Assembly (NCBI GenBank): GCA_016780525.1
Contig: JADHLR010000012.1
Coordinates: 1 to 21,268, forward strand
Reading direction: 5' to 3'
DNA length: 21,268 nucleotides
From: Candidatus Puniceispirillum sp.
GTDB taxonomy: Bacteria > Pseudomonadota > Alphaproteobacteria > Puniceispirillales > Puniceispirillaceae
Shown here: piece by piece, positions 7,641-14,874 of the stretch
Numbering within the stretch: position 1 is the stretch's first letter
Layout of the letters: each line of letters opens with the position of its first letter
The notes under the pieces: model-generated
Seen by the model: the letters and a program-made list of their open reading frames with translations, nothing else
Told to the model about the DNA's origin: nothing
Databases searched by the model: none
Position numbers and translations under genes: made by a program

Positions 7641-9046
7641 GTGCCCCGCTTCATCTTCATGATAAGTGATCTGACAGCATCCGGCGTTGCCGCCACATGT
7701 TGCTGTCGTTCAGGCCGCTGCATCAAATCTGCCAGATGCGGTGGCAGTGCCGGTGCGACACCTGTTGCTTTGGCCACAGCGGCATCAAATTTTGCCGGAT
7801 GCGCACACGCCAGGGCGACAATCGGCACATCGCTGGAAACGGTGCCATCAGCATGGGCGGCGCGCGCGGCATACACACCAACAGCACTATGCGGATCAAT
7901 CGTCATATTAGACTGCGCAGCGGTTTCAGCAATTTCAGCCAGGGTGCCCGCATCATCCAGCCGGTACGCAGAAAACAGCTGGCGGGCGCGGGCCAGCACG
8001 CTGTCATCAACCTCAAACCGGCCGGTTTCGGCAAAGTGTTGCATAACAGTGGCAGTTGCCGCACCATCACGATCGAGCAGTTCAAACAGCAGACGTTCAA
8101 AATTGCTCGACACCTGAATATCCATTGACGGGCTCAGCGATGGCACAACTGTCTCACGCGCCATCGCACCGCTGGCGAAAAACCGTGGCAAAATATCATT
8201 CTGGTTTGAGGCGATAATCAAACGTTCTACCGGCAGCCCCATTTGCACCGCAACATAACCGGCAAAGACATTGCCAAAATTGCCAGTCGGCACCGAAAAT
8301 GCGACTTTGCGTGCCGGCGCGCCAAGCCGTAATGCGGCGGCAAAATAATACACAATCTGTGGCATCAGCCGCGCCCAGTTAATTGAATTAATCGCCGATA
8401 GATTGACCTGATCCCGAAATTCAAGATCATTGAAAAGCGCTTTGACAACGGCCTGACAATCATCAAAGTCGCCCGAGACAGCCACCGCATGCGCCCCATC
8501 AGCGACCACCGATGTCATCTGACGCTGTTGCACCGGCGAGACCCGTCCATCAGGAAATAGAATAAATATATCGACAGCGTCGCGGCCCTTAAAGGCCTCA
8601 AGCGCGGCTGATCCGGTATCACCACTTGTCGCACCGACAATCACCGCATGCTGCCGATTCTTTTTCAGCGCCCGATCAAAGGCGCGTGCCAGAAACTGCA
8701 TAGCGTAATCTTTAAAGGCAATGGTTGGCCCGTGAAACAGCTCGAGCACATGCAGATTATCCTGCAACGGCACCAGCGGCGCGATATCAGGATGGTCAAA
8801 TCCGGCATAAGCGTCCTGCGCCATTGCCGTTAATTCGGCCTCATCAACCTCGCCGTCACAAAATGGTGCCATAATCCGGCCAGCCAGCTCGGCATAAGAC
8901 AACCCCTGCATAGCGCTGATATCAGCCTCGGTAAATCGTGGCCATTCGGCTGGCAAATACAATCCGCCATCGCGGGCCAGCCCGCTCAGCAACGCATCTT
9001 CATAGCCCAGCGGCCCATCCTGACCACGCGTACTGTAATAATGCAT
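7637..9046 (-). CDS. thrC: threonine synthase
   Basis: This PLP enzyme converts O-phosphohomoserine to threonine, completing the step after ThrB (1453-2442). The PLP lysine is Lys112 in His-Gly-Pro-Thr-Ile-Ala-Phe-Lys-Asp. The phosphate-binding region Gly-Ala-Thr-Ser-Gly-Asp-Thr-Gly-Ser-Ala-Ala and the later Val-Pro-Thr-Gly-Asn-Phe-Gly-Asn are present. I start the gene at the ATG at 9044-9046, giving 469 aa, the usual length. A frame that begins 31 codons earlier would run into surf1 and is not homologous-looking. A G-rich stretch (GGGGG) lies about 7 nt before the chosen ATG. The gap to surf1 is 4 bp, and the 3' end overlaps the M16 gene by 4 bp. Confidence 0.96.
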   Translation of the reverse strand: MHYYSTRGQDGPLGYEDALLSGLARDGGLYLPAEWPRFTEADISAMQGLSYAELAGRIMAPFCDGEVDEAELTAMAQDAYAGFDHPDIAPLVPLQDNLHVLELFHGPTIAFKDYAMQFLARAFDRALKKNRQHAVIVGATSGDTGSAALEAFKGRDAVDIFILFPDGRVSPVQQRQMTSVVADGAHAVAVSGDFDDCQAVVKALFNDLEFRDQVNLSAINSINWARLMPQIVYYFAAALRLGAPARKVAFSVPTGNFGNVFAGYVAVQMGLPVERLIIASNQNDILPRFFASGAMARETVVPSLSPSMDIQVSSNFERLLFELLDRDGAATATVMQHFAETGRFEVDDSVLARARQLFSAYRLDDAGTLAEIAETAAQSNMTIDPHSAVGVYAARAAHADGTVSSDVPIVALACAHPAKFDAAVAKATGVAPALPPHLADLMQRPERQQHVAATPDAVRSLIMKMKRGT

Positions 9047-9050
9047 TGTG

Positions 9051-9785
9051 CTACCCCCGGGGCGCGGCACCAAACCGCAACCTGCCTGCCTGATAATGGA
9101 ACACAGTATAGACCCCGACAAGGGCCAGCGCGATGCCATACCAGGTCATCGCATAGCTCAGATGCGCATTGCGCAAATTCAATTCAGTCTTCGCCCCGAT
9201 TGGCAGCGTAACCACTTCAGATGTACGCAGTGAATCAGCGTAATAGCTGCTGATTGCCGGGGCTGGCACACCAACATGACCGATAATCTGTGATGGCACC
9301 AGAGTAAACCAAAATCCATTGTCAGGATCGTTTTCCGGGACAAAATATCCCTTCTCGCCCGGCAACCGCAAAATGGCATCAACTGTCACCTCACCGTCGA
9401 TCAGCGAAAATTCACGGGTTGATCTGTCGCGATAGGCTTCGGCCACCCAGCCGCGATTGACTAAAATCGTCCGACCATCAACCAGTTTAAACGGCGTGAC
9501 AACATGAAACCCGGCATTGCCCTCATAGGTGCGACCGGTCAGGTAAGTTTCCTGCTCATGTTGAAAAGTCCCACGCAGCGCCAGCCGGATAAATTCACTC
9601 TCAGCTGTCAGGCTGTCTGCGGCTGGTGGGCCGATAGGCGTTGCCGCTGACCGCGCCTCAAATGCGGTGATCAGATCATTTTTCCATTGCATCCGCTGTA
9701 ATTGCCAGGTGCCCAGCGTCAAAAGGATGGCAAATGCCGGCAGCGCAAACAGGGTGAGCCAAAATAGCGGTCGGAATTGAATCAT
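9051..9785 (-). CDS. surf1: SURF1 family cytochrome oxidase assembly protein
   Basis: SURF1 (Shy1) proteins help insert heme a into subunit I of aa3 oxidase. The protein has the family topology: an N-terminal membrane helix (about residues 7-27, ending in Leu-Gly-Thr-Trp-Gln-Leu-Gln-Arg), a periplasmic domain with Leu-Thr-Gly-Arg-Thr-Tyr, Gly-Phe-His-Val-Val-Thr-Pro and Val-Asn-Arg-Gly-Trp-Val, and a C-terminal helix (about 212-231) after Ser-Tyr-Ala-Met-Thr-Trp-Tyr-Gly. Length 244 aa is normal. It lies 97 bp after cox3, a gap that holds a hairpin. In Rhizobiales a DUF983 gene usually sits here, and it is absent. No Shine-Dalgarno precedes the ATG. Confidence 0.94.
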   Translation of the reverse strand: MIQFRPLFWLTLFALPAFAILLTLGTWQLQRMQWKNDLITAFEARSAATPIGPPAADSLTAESEFIRLALRGTFQHEQETYLTGRTYEGNAGFHVVTPFKLVDGRTILVNRGWVAEAYRDRSTREFSLIDGEVTVDAILRLPGEKGYFVPENDPDNGFWFTLVPSQIIGHVGVPAPAISSYYADSLRTSEVVTLPIGAKTELNLRNAHLSYAMTWYGIALALVGVYTVFHYQAGRLRFGAAPRG

Positions 9786-9817
9786 TATATCACATCATGG
9801 CGGCTGCCATGCCAAAC

Positions 9818-9852
9818 GGGGTGCCACAGCATAAACTATGCTGGGACACCCC
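9818..9852 (-). other. stem-loop between cox3 and surf1
   Basis: Two 16-nt arms (9818-9833 and 9837-9852) pair at 14 of 16 positions around a 3-nt loop (9834-9836). The outer part is GGGGTG/CACCCC and the inner part CAGCATA/TATGCTG. On the transcribed minus strand the hairpin is followed by only three T residues (GTTTGG), so it is a poor intrinsic terminator. It may partially attenuate read-through or mark an RNA processing/stability point that sets cox3 above surf1-thrC-M16. Structure seen; function inferred. Confidence 0.55.
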
Positions 9853-9882
9853 GGGGTTAGTTTACCTTATGTCGGCAGTCTA

Positions 9883-10668
9883 TCAACCGCCCCACCAATA
9901 GATGGCGGCAAACAGGAACAACCAGACGACGTCGACAAAATGCCAATACCATGCGGCGGCTTCAAACCCAAAATGCTGGGTGGGTGTGAAATGGCCGGCG
10001 CGTCCGCGGAACCAGCAAACAGCCAGAAACAACGTGCCAACCAACACATGAAACCCATGAAATCCGGTCGCCATGTAAAACACCGATGGATAGATGCCAT
10101 CAGTAAAACCAAATGACGCATGGCTATATTCAAGCGCCTGCAAGCCGGTAAACAACATCCCAAGCAGAATTGTCAAACCAAGGCCAGTCATGAAATCCTT
10201 GCGGTTACCATGTTGCAACGCATGATGCGCCCATGTCACCGTACATCCAGACAACAACAAAACCAGCGTATTGATCAAAGGCAGGTCGAACGGGTCAAAT
10301 GTGACGATGCCTTCAGGCGGCCACACACCATCATTGGGGTAGAACGCCCGGTCAAAAAACGCCCAGAAAAATGCCACAAAAAACATGACTTCTGATGCAA
10401 TGAAAAGCATCATGCCATAGCGCATACCGATCTGCACAATCGGTGTGTGATGCCCCTGATACTCGGCTTCACGGATGATGTCACGCCACCACATAAACAT
10501 GGTCGCCAACACCAGCATAAAGCCCAGTCCAAGAACCGCCACACCATAGGCAACTTCATGCATATACATGACGCCACCAACAGCGGCGGTAAAGGCAGCT
10601 GCCGATCCAACGGCCGGCCATGGGCTGGCTTCAACTAGGTGATAGGGGTGTTTGTTTGCACCGCTCAT
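9883..10668 (-). CDS. coxC: cytochrome c oxidase subunit III
   Basis: Subunit III of the aa3 oxidase, an integral membrane protein with seven predicted helices, important for sustained turnover and proton uptake. Family landmarks include His-Pro-Tyr-His-Leu-Val near the start, Trp-Trp-Arg-Asp at 60-63, the buried Glu93 (Ser-Glu-Val-Met-Phe-Phe, equivalent to bovine Glu90), Trp-Ala-His-His-Ala, and Gly-Phe-His-Gly-Phe-His-Val. Length 261 aa is typical. The ATG follows GAGGAG at about 7 nt. It sits 54 bp downstream of cox11 and 97 bp upstream of surf1 in the minus-strand cox cluster. Confidence 0.97.
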   Translation of the reverse strand: MSGANKHPYHLVEASPWPAVGSAAAFTAAVGGVMYMHEVAYGVAVLGLGFMLVLATMFMWWRDIIREAEYQGHHTPIVQIGMRYGMMLFIASEVMFFVAFFWAFFDRAFYPNDGVWPPEGIVTFDPFDLPLINTLVLLLSGCTVTWAHHALQHGNRKDFMTGLGLTILLGMLFTGLQALEYSHASFGFTDGIYPSVFYMATGFHGFHVLVGTLFLAVCWFRGRAGHFTPTQHFGFEAAAWYWHFVDVVWLFLFAAIYWWGG

Positions 10669-10722
10669 TTTAGTCTCCTCACAATCTGGTCATGCGTTTA
10701 TGCGCTGACCACCTCTCCACGA

Positions 10723-11286
10723 TTACTTGTTTTCCAATAAAGCCGGAAAAAATGTATAGGACAAAGTGATATCCTTTACATCAACAACATTCTCATCAAC
10801 TGCAATATCCGGATCGACGAAAAAACGTACCGGCATCAACACCGATTCGCCGGGCTGCAGGGTTTGCTCCTGAAAGCAAAAACAATCGATCTTCATAAAA
10901 TAAGCGCCAGCTTTTGGCGGTGTCACATTGAATGTCGATGTGCCTGTTGATGCCGCTGGGCCAATATTTGTCGCCCGGTAATTGATGATAACCTCTTCAC
11001 CGGGTTTTACCGTCACAGGCCGATCAACGGGCTCAAATTTCCACGCTAGCCCGCGGTTAATATTTGCATCAAACCGCACCGTGACCGGGTGGTTTGACAC
11101 AACATGCGTGGCTGCATCGGCGCTCACCTGGGTCGTACCACCATATCCTGTAACCTGACAGAAAAGCTTATATAGCGGCACCGACGCATAGGCCATGCCC
11201 ACCATAAATGCGACGACGGTTGCCAGTATAACCAATGTCCGCCGGTTGCCAGAAAATCGCACCGTTGGCACATGCGCTGTGGTCAT
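10723..11286 (-). CDS. ctaG: cytochrome c oxidase assembly protein Cox11/CtaG
   Basis: A membrane-anchored periplasmic copper chaperone that builds the CuB centre in subunit I. It has one N-terminal helix (about residues 17-35), Cys43 just after it in Phe-Cys-Gln-Val-Thr-Gly, and the copper-binding Cys135-Phe-Cys137-Phe motif in an immunoglobulin-like domain. Start chosen at the ATG at 11284-11286, giving 187 aa; the longer frame from 11364 would overlap most of the upstream small gene. The ATG shares ATGA with the stop of that small gene, so the two are coupled, and a G-rich site (GGGGG) lies about 6 nt upstream. It is followed by cox3 after 54 bp. Confidence 0.95.
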   Translation of the reverse strand: MTTAHVPTVRFSGNRRTLVILATVVAFMVGMAYASVPLYKLFCQVTGYGGTTQVSADAATHVVSNHPVTVRFDANINRGLAWKFEPVDRPVTVKPGEEVIINYRATNIGPAASTGTSTFNVTPPKAGAYFMKIDCFCFQEQTLQPGESVLMPVRFFVDPDIAVDENVVDVKDITLSYTFFPALLENK

Positions 11287-11426
11287 GATGCGCCCCCGAC
11301 CTTGATCAGGGTCAATAGGTAAAACAAAGCCACCAGCCCGGCAATAATCCCTAACAGCACCCAATTACGCCCTTTGCGCATATGCTGCATTTCAGTGGCT
11401 GTTTTGGGTTGTTTACGCTGTTCCAT
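11283..11426 (-). CDS. coxF: CoxF-like small single-helix protein of the cox operon
   Basis: A 47-codon gene squeezed between ctaB and cox11. It starts at the ATG at 11424-11426, which overlaps the ctaB stop by one base (TGATG), and ends in a TGA overlapping the cox11 ATG (ATGA). The protein has a charged N-terminus rich in Lys, Arg and Gln, then Arg-Asn-Trp-Val-Leu-Leu, one membrane helix (about residues 23-41) and a short tail ending Ile-Lys-Val-Gly-Gly-Ala-Ser. Alphaproteobacterial cox clusters carry a similar ~50-residue protein at exactly this place, often annotated CoxF, with the same Arg-Asn start and Thr-x-x-Lys-x-Gly end as I recall it. Its function is not established; a role in oxidase assembly is inferred from position only. 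Confidence 0.82.
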   Translation of the reverse strand: MEQRKQPKTATEMQHMRKGRNWVLLGIIAGLVALFYLLTLIKVGGAS

Positions 11427-12349
11427 CATACACCCACCCAAGCAGCGGCAAACCGGTCGATGACCAGACCTAAAAACACCAAAAACAGATATAATATCGA
11501 ATAGCCAAAAAGCTGCATGGCAGTTTTATCACTGCCATTGGCCCACAGTTTCAGGCTCAACCCGACAAACACCGCCCCGGCCAACCCGGTGACAACACCA
11601 TAGGCCAGCGAGGTCATGCCGATAAAGGATGGCACAACCGCCAAAGGCGCCATTAAAACCGCATAAATGACGATTTGCCGGCGGGTTTCAACAGCGCCAG
11701 ATACCACCGGCAACATCGGGATTTTGGCCCGGGTGTAATCTTCGTTTTTGACCAGTGCCAAGGCCCAAAAATGCGGCGGTGTCCACATAAAGATAATGGC
11801 AAACAGCAGCAATGGTTCGATTGACAATGTGCCGGTCACAGCGGTCCAACCGATCATTGGCGGGAATGCACCGGCGGCGCCACCAATGACAATATTTTGC
11901 GGCGTCCGCCGCTTTAGCCAGACCGTGTAGACCACCGCATAGAAAAAGATGGTGAAAGCGAGCAGACTGGCTGCCAGCCAGTTCGTCGCCAGCCCCAACA
12001 GCAAAACCGACAGCGCCGACACCACCAAGCCAAGCGTCAACGCCTCGGCCGGTGCCATAAATCCAGCCGGAATCGGCCGGCTTTTGGTACGGCTCATGAC
12101 CGCATCAATATCACGATCATACCATTGATTAATCGCCCCCGATGCACCAGCACCGGCAGCAATGGCAAAAAGCGCGATGGCGAATAACAGCGGATGCAGG
12201 CTTCCCGGTGCGACATACATGCCGGCAAATCCGGTAAACACCACCAGGCTCATCACCCGCGGCTTTAACAATGACCAGAAATGGCCAACCGACGGTTCAA
12301 ACAAACCGTCGGCGGCTCCAGCCAGTTGTTGTTGCGACGTAAGCGCCAT
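11426..12349 (-). CDS. ctaB: protoheme IX farnesyltransferase (heme O synthase)
   Basis: This UbiA-superfamily enzyme farnesylates heme b to heme O, the precursor of the heme a used by the oxidase encoded here (the next enzyme, CtaA/Cox15, is not in the window). The first prenyl-diphosphate motif Asn-x-x-x-Asp-x-x-x-Asp appears as Asn-Gln-Trp-Tyr-Asp-Arg-Asp-Ile-Asp, followed by Met-Ser-Arg-Thr-x-x-Arg-Pro-Ile-Pro. The second region reads Asp-Tyr-Thr-Arg-Ala-Lys-Ile-Pro-Met-Leu-Pro-Val-Val. About nine membrane helices and 307 aa are normal for the family. I place the start at the ATG at 12347-12349, which follows AAGGG by 7 nt; a TTG one codon earlier is less well spaced. It begins 29 bp after cox1. 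Confidence 0.96.
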   Translation of the reverse strand: MALTSQQQLAGAADGLFEPSVGHFWSLLKPRVMSLVVFTGFAGMYVAPGSLHPLLFAIALFAIAAGAGASGAINQWYDRDIDAVMSRTKSRPIPAGFMAPAEALTLGLVVSALSVLLLGLATNWLAASLLAFTIFFYAVVYTVWLKRRTPQNIVIGGAAGAFPPMIGWTAVTGTLSIEPLLLFAIIFMWTPPHFWALALVKNEDYTRAKIPMLPVVSGAVETRRQIVIYAVLMAPLAVVPSFIGMTSLAYGVVTGLAGAVFVGLSLKLWANGSDKTAMQLFGYSILYLFLVFLGLVIDRFAAAWVGV

Positions 12350-12378
12350 CAAAATGCCCTTTTCACTAACAGGCTGCC

Positions 12379-13962
12379 TTATTTCACTTTTGGCAGTTCG
12401 TCAAAGGTGTGATACGGCGGCGGTGAAGCCACCTGCCATTCCAGTGTTGTCGCCCCTTCACCATATGGGTTGGCTTCGGCACGACGCTTTTTGAGGAAGG
12501 CTTCGATAATCACCACGAGGAACAGGATTGCCCCGAGACCACCGATATATGAGCCGATTGACGCCACCTGATTCCAGCCGGCAAACGCGTCTGGATAGTC
12601 GATGTAGCGACGTGGCATGCCCGCCAGACCCAAAAAATGCATCGGGAAGAATGTCAGGTTAACACCAATAAATGTGACGTAGAAATGCAGCTTGGCGAGC
12701 GTTTCCGAATATTCATAACCGGTCATTTTGGAGAACCAGTAATAGAAACCGGCAAACAAGCCGAACACCGCACCAAGCGACAGCACATAGTGGAAGTGAG
12801 CAATCACATAATAGGTGTTATGCAGGACGATATCGAGGCCAGCATTTGACAACACCACCCCGGTTACCCCGCCTACGGTGAACAGGAAGATAAACCCAAT
12901 CGCCCACAGCATTGGTACGCGGAAGGTAATTGACCCACCCCACATGGTCGCGATCCATGAGAAAATTTTCACCCCTGTCGGCACCGCGATCACCATCGTG
13001 GCGGCGGTGAAATAGGCCCGCGTATCGACATCAAGCCCGACTGTATACATGTGGTGTGCCCACACAATAAAGCCAACAAAACCAATCGCCACCATCGCAT
13101 AGGCCATGCCGAGATAACCAAATACCGGCTTTTTCGAGAAGGTCGAGATGATATGGCTGACGATACCAAAGGCTGGCAAAATCATAATATACACTTCGGG
13201 ATGACCAAAGAACCAGAACAGGTGCAGGAACAAGATCGGATCGCCGCCGCCCTCTGGAATGAAGAAGGTTGTGCCAAAGTTACGGTCGGTCAGCAGCATG
13301 GTGATAGCGCCCGCCAAGACCGGCACAGCCAACAGCAACAAAAATGCGGTGATCAGCATTGCCCATGCAAATAACGGCATCTTGTGCAATGTCATCCCCG
13401 GCGTGCGCATATTAAAGATCGTGGTAATGAAGTTAGCGGCACCAAGAATCGAGGATACACCGGCAAGGTGAAGTGAGAAGATCGCCAGATCCATTGACAT
13501 GCCGGGTGAACCGGCGGTCGATGACAATGGCGGATAAATTGTCCAGCCAACGCCGGCACCACCATCCATCACAGCTGAGAGCAGCAGCAAAATAAATGCC
13601 GGCGGCAACAGCCAGAAGCTGATGTTATTCATCCGCGGAAACGCCATATCCGGCGCCCCGATCATGATCGGCACAAACCAGTTGCCGAAACCACCAATCA
13701 GCCCGGGCATCACCACAAAAAACACCATGATCAGGCCATGTGCGGTGGTGAATACGTTCCAGACATGGCCGCTTTCCATGTACTGAACACCCGGGTTCAT
13801 CAATTCCATCCGCATGTAGATTGACATGCCACCACCAATAAAGGCGGCAAGGATGGCAAACACCAGATACATCGTCCCGATGTCTTTATGATTTGTCGAG
13901 TAAAGCCAACGGCGTACAAAACTTGAAGGAGCACCGTGGTCTGCGTGGGCTTGCGCACTCAT
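12379..13962 (-). CDS. coxA: cytochrome c oxidase subunit I (aa3, A-type heme-copper oxidase)
   Basis: The catalytic subunit: reduces O2 to water at heme a3-CuB and pumps protons. Twelve helices, 527 aa. Visible residues, bovine equivalents in brackets: heme a ligands His75 (61) and His391 (378); heme a3 ligand His389 (376); CuB ligands His254 (240), His303 (290), His304 (291); cross-linked Tyr258 (244); Glu256 (242) and Asp105 (91) of the D channel; Lys332 (319) of the K channel; Arg451-Arg452 (438-439). This is the A1 pattern with Glu in Gly-His-Pro-Glu-Val. One key residue is unusual: after His381 (368), a Mg2+ ligand, the next ligand Asp369 is replaced by Asn382. The ATG follows AGAGGA by 7 nt, 21 bp after cox2. 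Confidence 0.98.
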   Translation of the reverse strand: MSAQAHADHGAPSSFVRRWLYSTNHKDIGTMYLVFAILAAFIGGGMSIYMRMELMNPGVQYMESGHVWNVFTTAHGLIMVFFVVMPGLIGGFGNWFVPIMIGAPDMAFPRMNNISFWLLPPAFILLLLSAVMDGGAGVGWTIYPPLSSTAGSPGMSMDLAIFSLHLAGVSSILGAANFITTIFNMRTPGMTLHKMPLFAWAMLITAFLLLLAVPVLAGAITMLLTDRNFGTTFFIPEGGGDPILFLHLFWFFGHPEVYIMILPAFGIVSHIISTFSKKPVFGYLGMAYAMVAIGFVGFIVWAHHMYTVGLDVDTRAYFTAATMVIAVPTGVKIFSWIATMWGGSITFRVPMLWAIGFIFLFTVGGVTGVVLSNAGLDIVLHNTYYVIAHFHYVLSLGAVFGLFAGFYYWFSKMTGYEYSETLAKLHFYVTFIGVNLTFFPMHFLGLAGMPRRYIDYPDAFAGWNQVASIGSYIGGLGAILFLVVIIEAFLKKRRAEANPYGEGATTLEWQVASPPPYHTFDELPKVK

Positions 13963-13983
13963 AGTTAAATCCTCTTTTCTGGG

Positions 13984-14874
13984 TTAATTAGCAGATGCCA
14001 GCTTCAGCGCGCTGTTCGTCGCGTCCGGCATGTCCATGGCAAATTCCTGTTTGGCAGTTTCAAGCCAGGCAGCATATTCGTCCTTTGGCACCGCCTTGAT
14101 CTCTATTGGCATGTAGGCATGATTGGTGCCGCAGATTTGGTTGCACTGACCATAATATGTCTGTGTCCCCACCGGCACATCAATCCACGCTTCATTGGTG
14201 CGTCCAATAAAGGCGTAAATCTGCACAGCAAGCGATGGCACGAAGAATGAATGCATCACATCATTGCCGGTGATCAGCAGCTTGATACGGGTGCCTTCGG
14301 GCACAACCATCGGGTAATCAACACTGAGCAAACGTGTCTGGCCCGGCTGCAAATCGGCTTCATCAACCATGTAGCTGTCAAAAGTGATGCCTTCATCCGG
14401 GTAGGTGTAGTTCCAATACCACTGGTTACCGCTTACCTTGATCACCATATCGGTATCGGCTGTCCGATCCGTGTAATAAAGCAGGCGGAATGACGGCACT
14501 GCGATGCCGACCAGAATCAGCACCGGTATCACAGTCCACAAAATCTCAATCACTGTATGATGTGATGTCTGCGACGCTTTTGGATTGCGCGCGGCGCGGA
14601 AGCGCACCCCGACATAAATCAGCAAAGCCAGCACAAACAGCGAAATGGCGGTGATGACAACCAGCAGTAAATTATGCAGATCTGTCGCCATTTCCGCAAT
14701 CGAGCCGGCAGGCGGCTGCAGATTGAGCTGCCATGGCTGCGGCGCTGCGGCGTGCGATGCAGATGCCAGCATCACCCCGGCCAGACTGGCAAGTGCTAAA
14801 ATAATAAATTTGCTGGAAGGCCCAGCGATCGTGACCCGCGCAATGGCTGTGCGGACATAAGCCGTAAATGGCAT
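13984..14874 (-). CDS. coxB: cytochrome c oxidase subunit II (CuA), variant metal-site loop
   Basis: Subunit II accepts electrons from cytochrome c through CuA. The start at the ATG at 14872-14874 (preceded by GGAGAGG) gives 296 aa with a signal peptide cleaved near residues 41-44 (Ala-Ser-His-Ala), two membrane helices (about 67-90 and 108-130) and a periplasmic cupredoxin domain. The aromatic entry Gln-Trp152-Tyr-Trp is present. CuA ligands are His208, Cys244, Cys248, His252, Met255 and the carbonyl of residue 246. Residue 246 is Gln instead of the usual Glu, whose side chain normally binds Mg2+. The loop at 217-225 reads Val-Gln-Ile-Tyr-Ala instead of the common Val-Lys-x-Asp-Ala. An upstream in-frame ATG at 14895 only adds seven residues before the signal peptide and is less likely. 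First gene of the cox run. Confidence 0.97.
   Translation of the reverse strand: MPFTAYVRTAIARVTIAGPSSKFIILALASLAGVMLASASHAAAPQPWQLNLQPPAGSIAEMATDLHNLLLVVITAISLFVLALLIYVGVRFRAARNPKASQTSHHTVIEILWTVIPVLILVGIAVPSFRLLYYTDRTADTDMVIKVSGNQWYWNYTYPDEGITFDSYMVDEADLQPGQTRLLSVDYPMVVPEGTRIKLLITGNDVMHSFFVPSLAVQIYAFIGRTNEAWIDVPVGTQTYYGQCNQICGTNHAYMPIEIKAVPKDEYAAWLETAKQEFAMDMPDATNSALKLASAN

Noticed and set aside
9047..9139. 31-codon N-terminal extension of thrC
   Set aside because: It overlaps the end of surf1 and does not resemble threonine synthase. The ATG at 9046 gives the normal family length.
11287..11364. 26-codon extension of cox11
   Set aside because: It would overlap the CoxF-like gene over most of its length. 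The ATG at 11286 sits in the coupled ATGA junction and yields the normal Cox11 N-terminus.
13984..14874. Possibility that the subunit II gene is a CyoA-type quinol oxidase
   Set aside because: The loop at residues 217-221 looks CyoA-like, but both CuA cysteines, both histidines and the methionine are present, and the aromatic entry Trp is kept. It is a CuA subunit.
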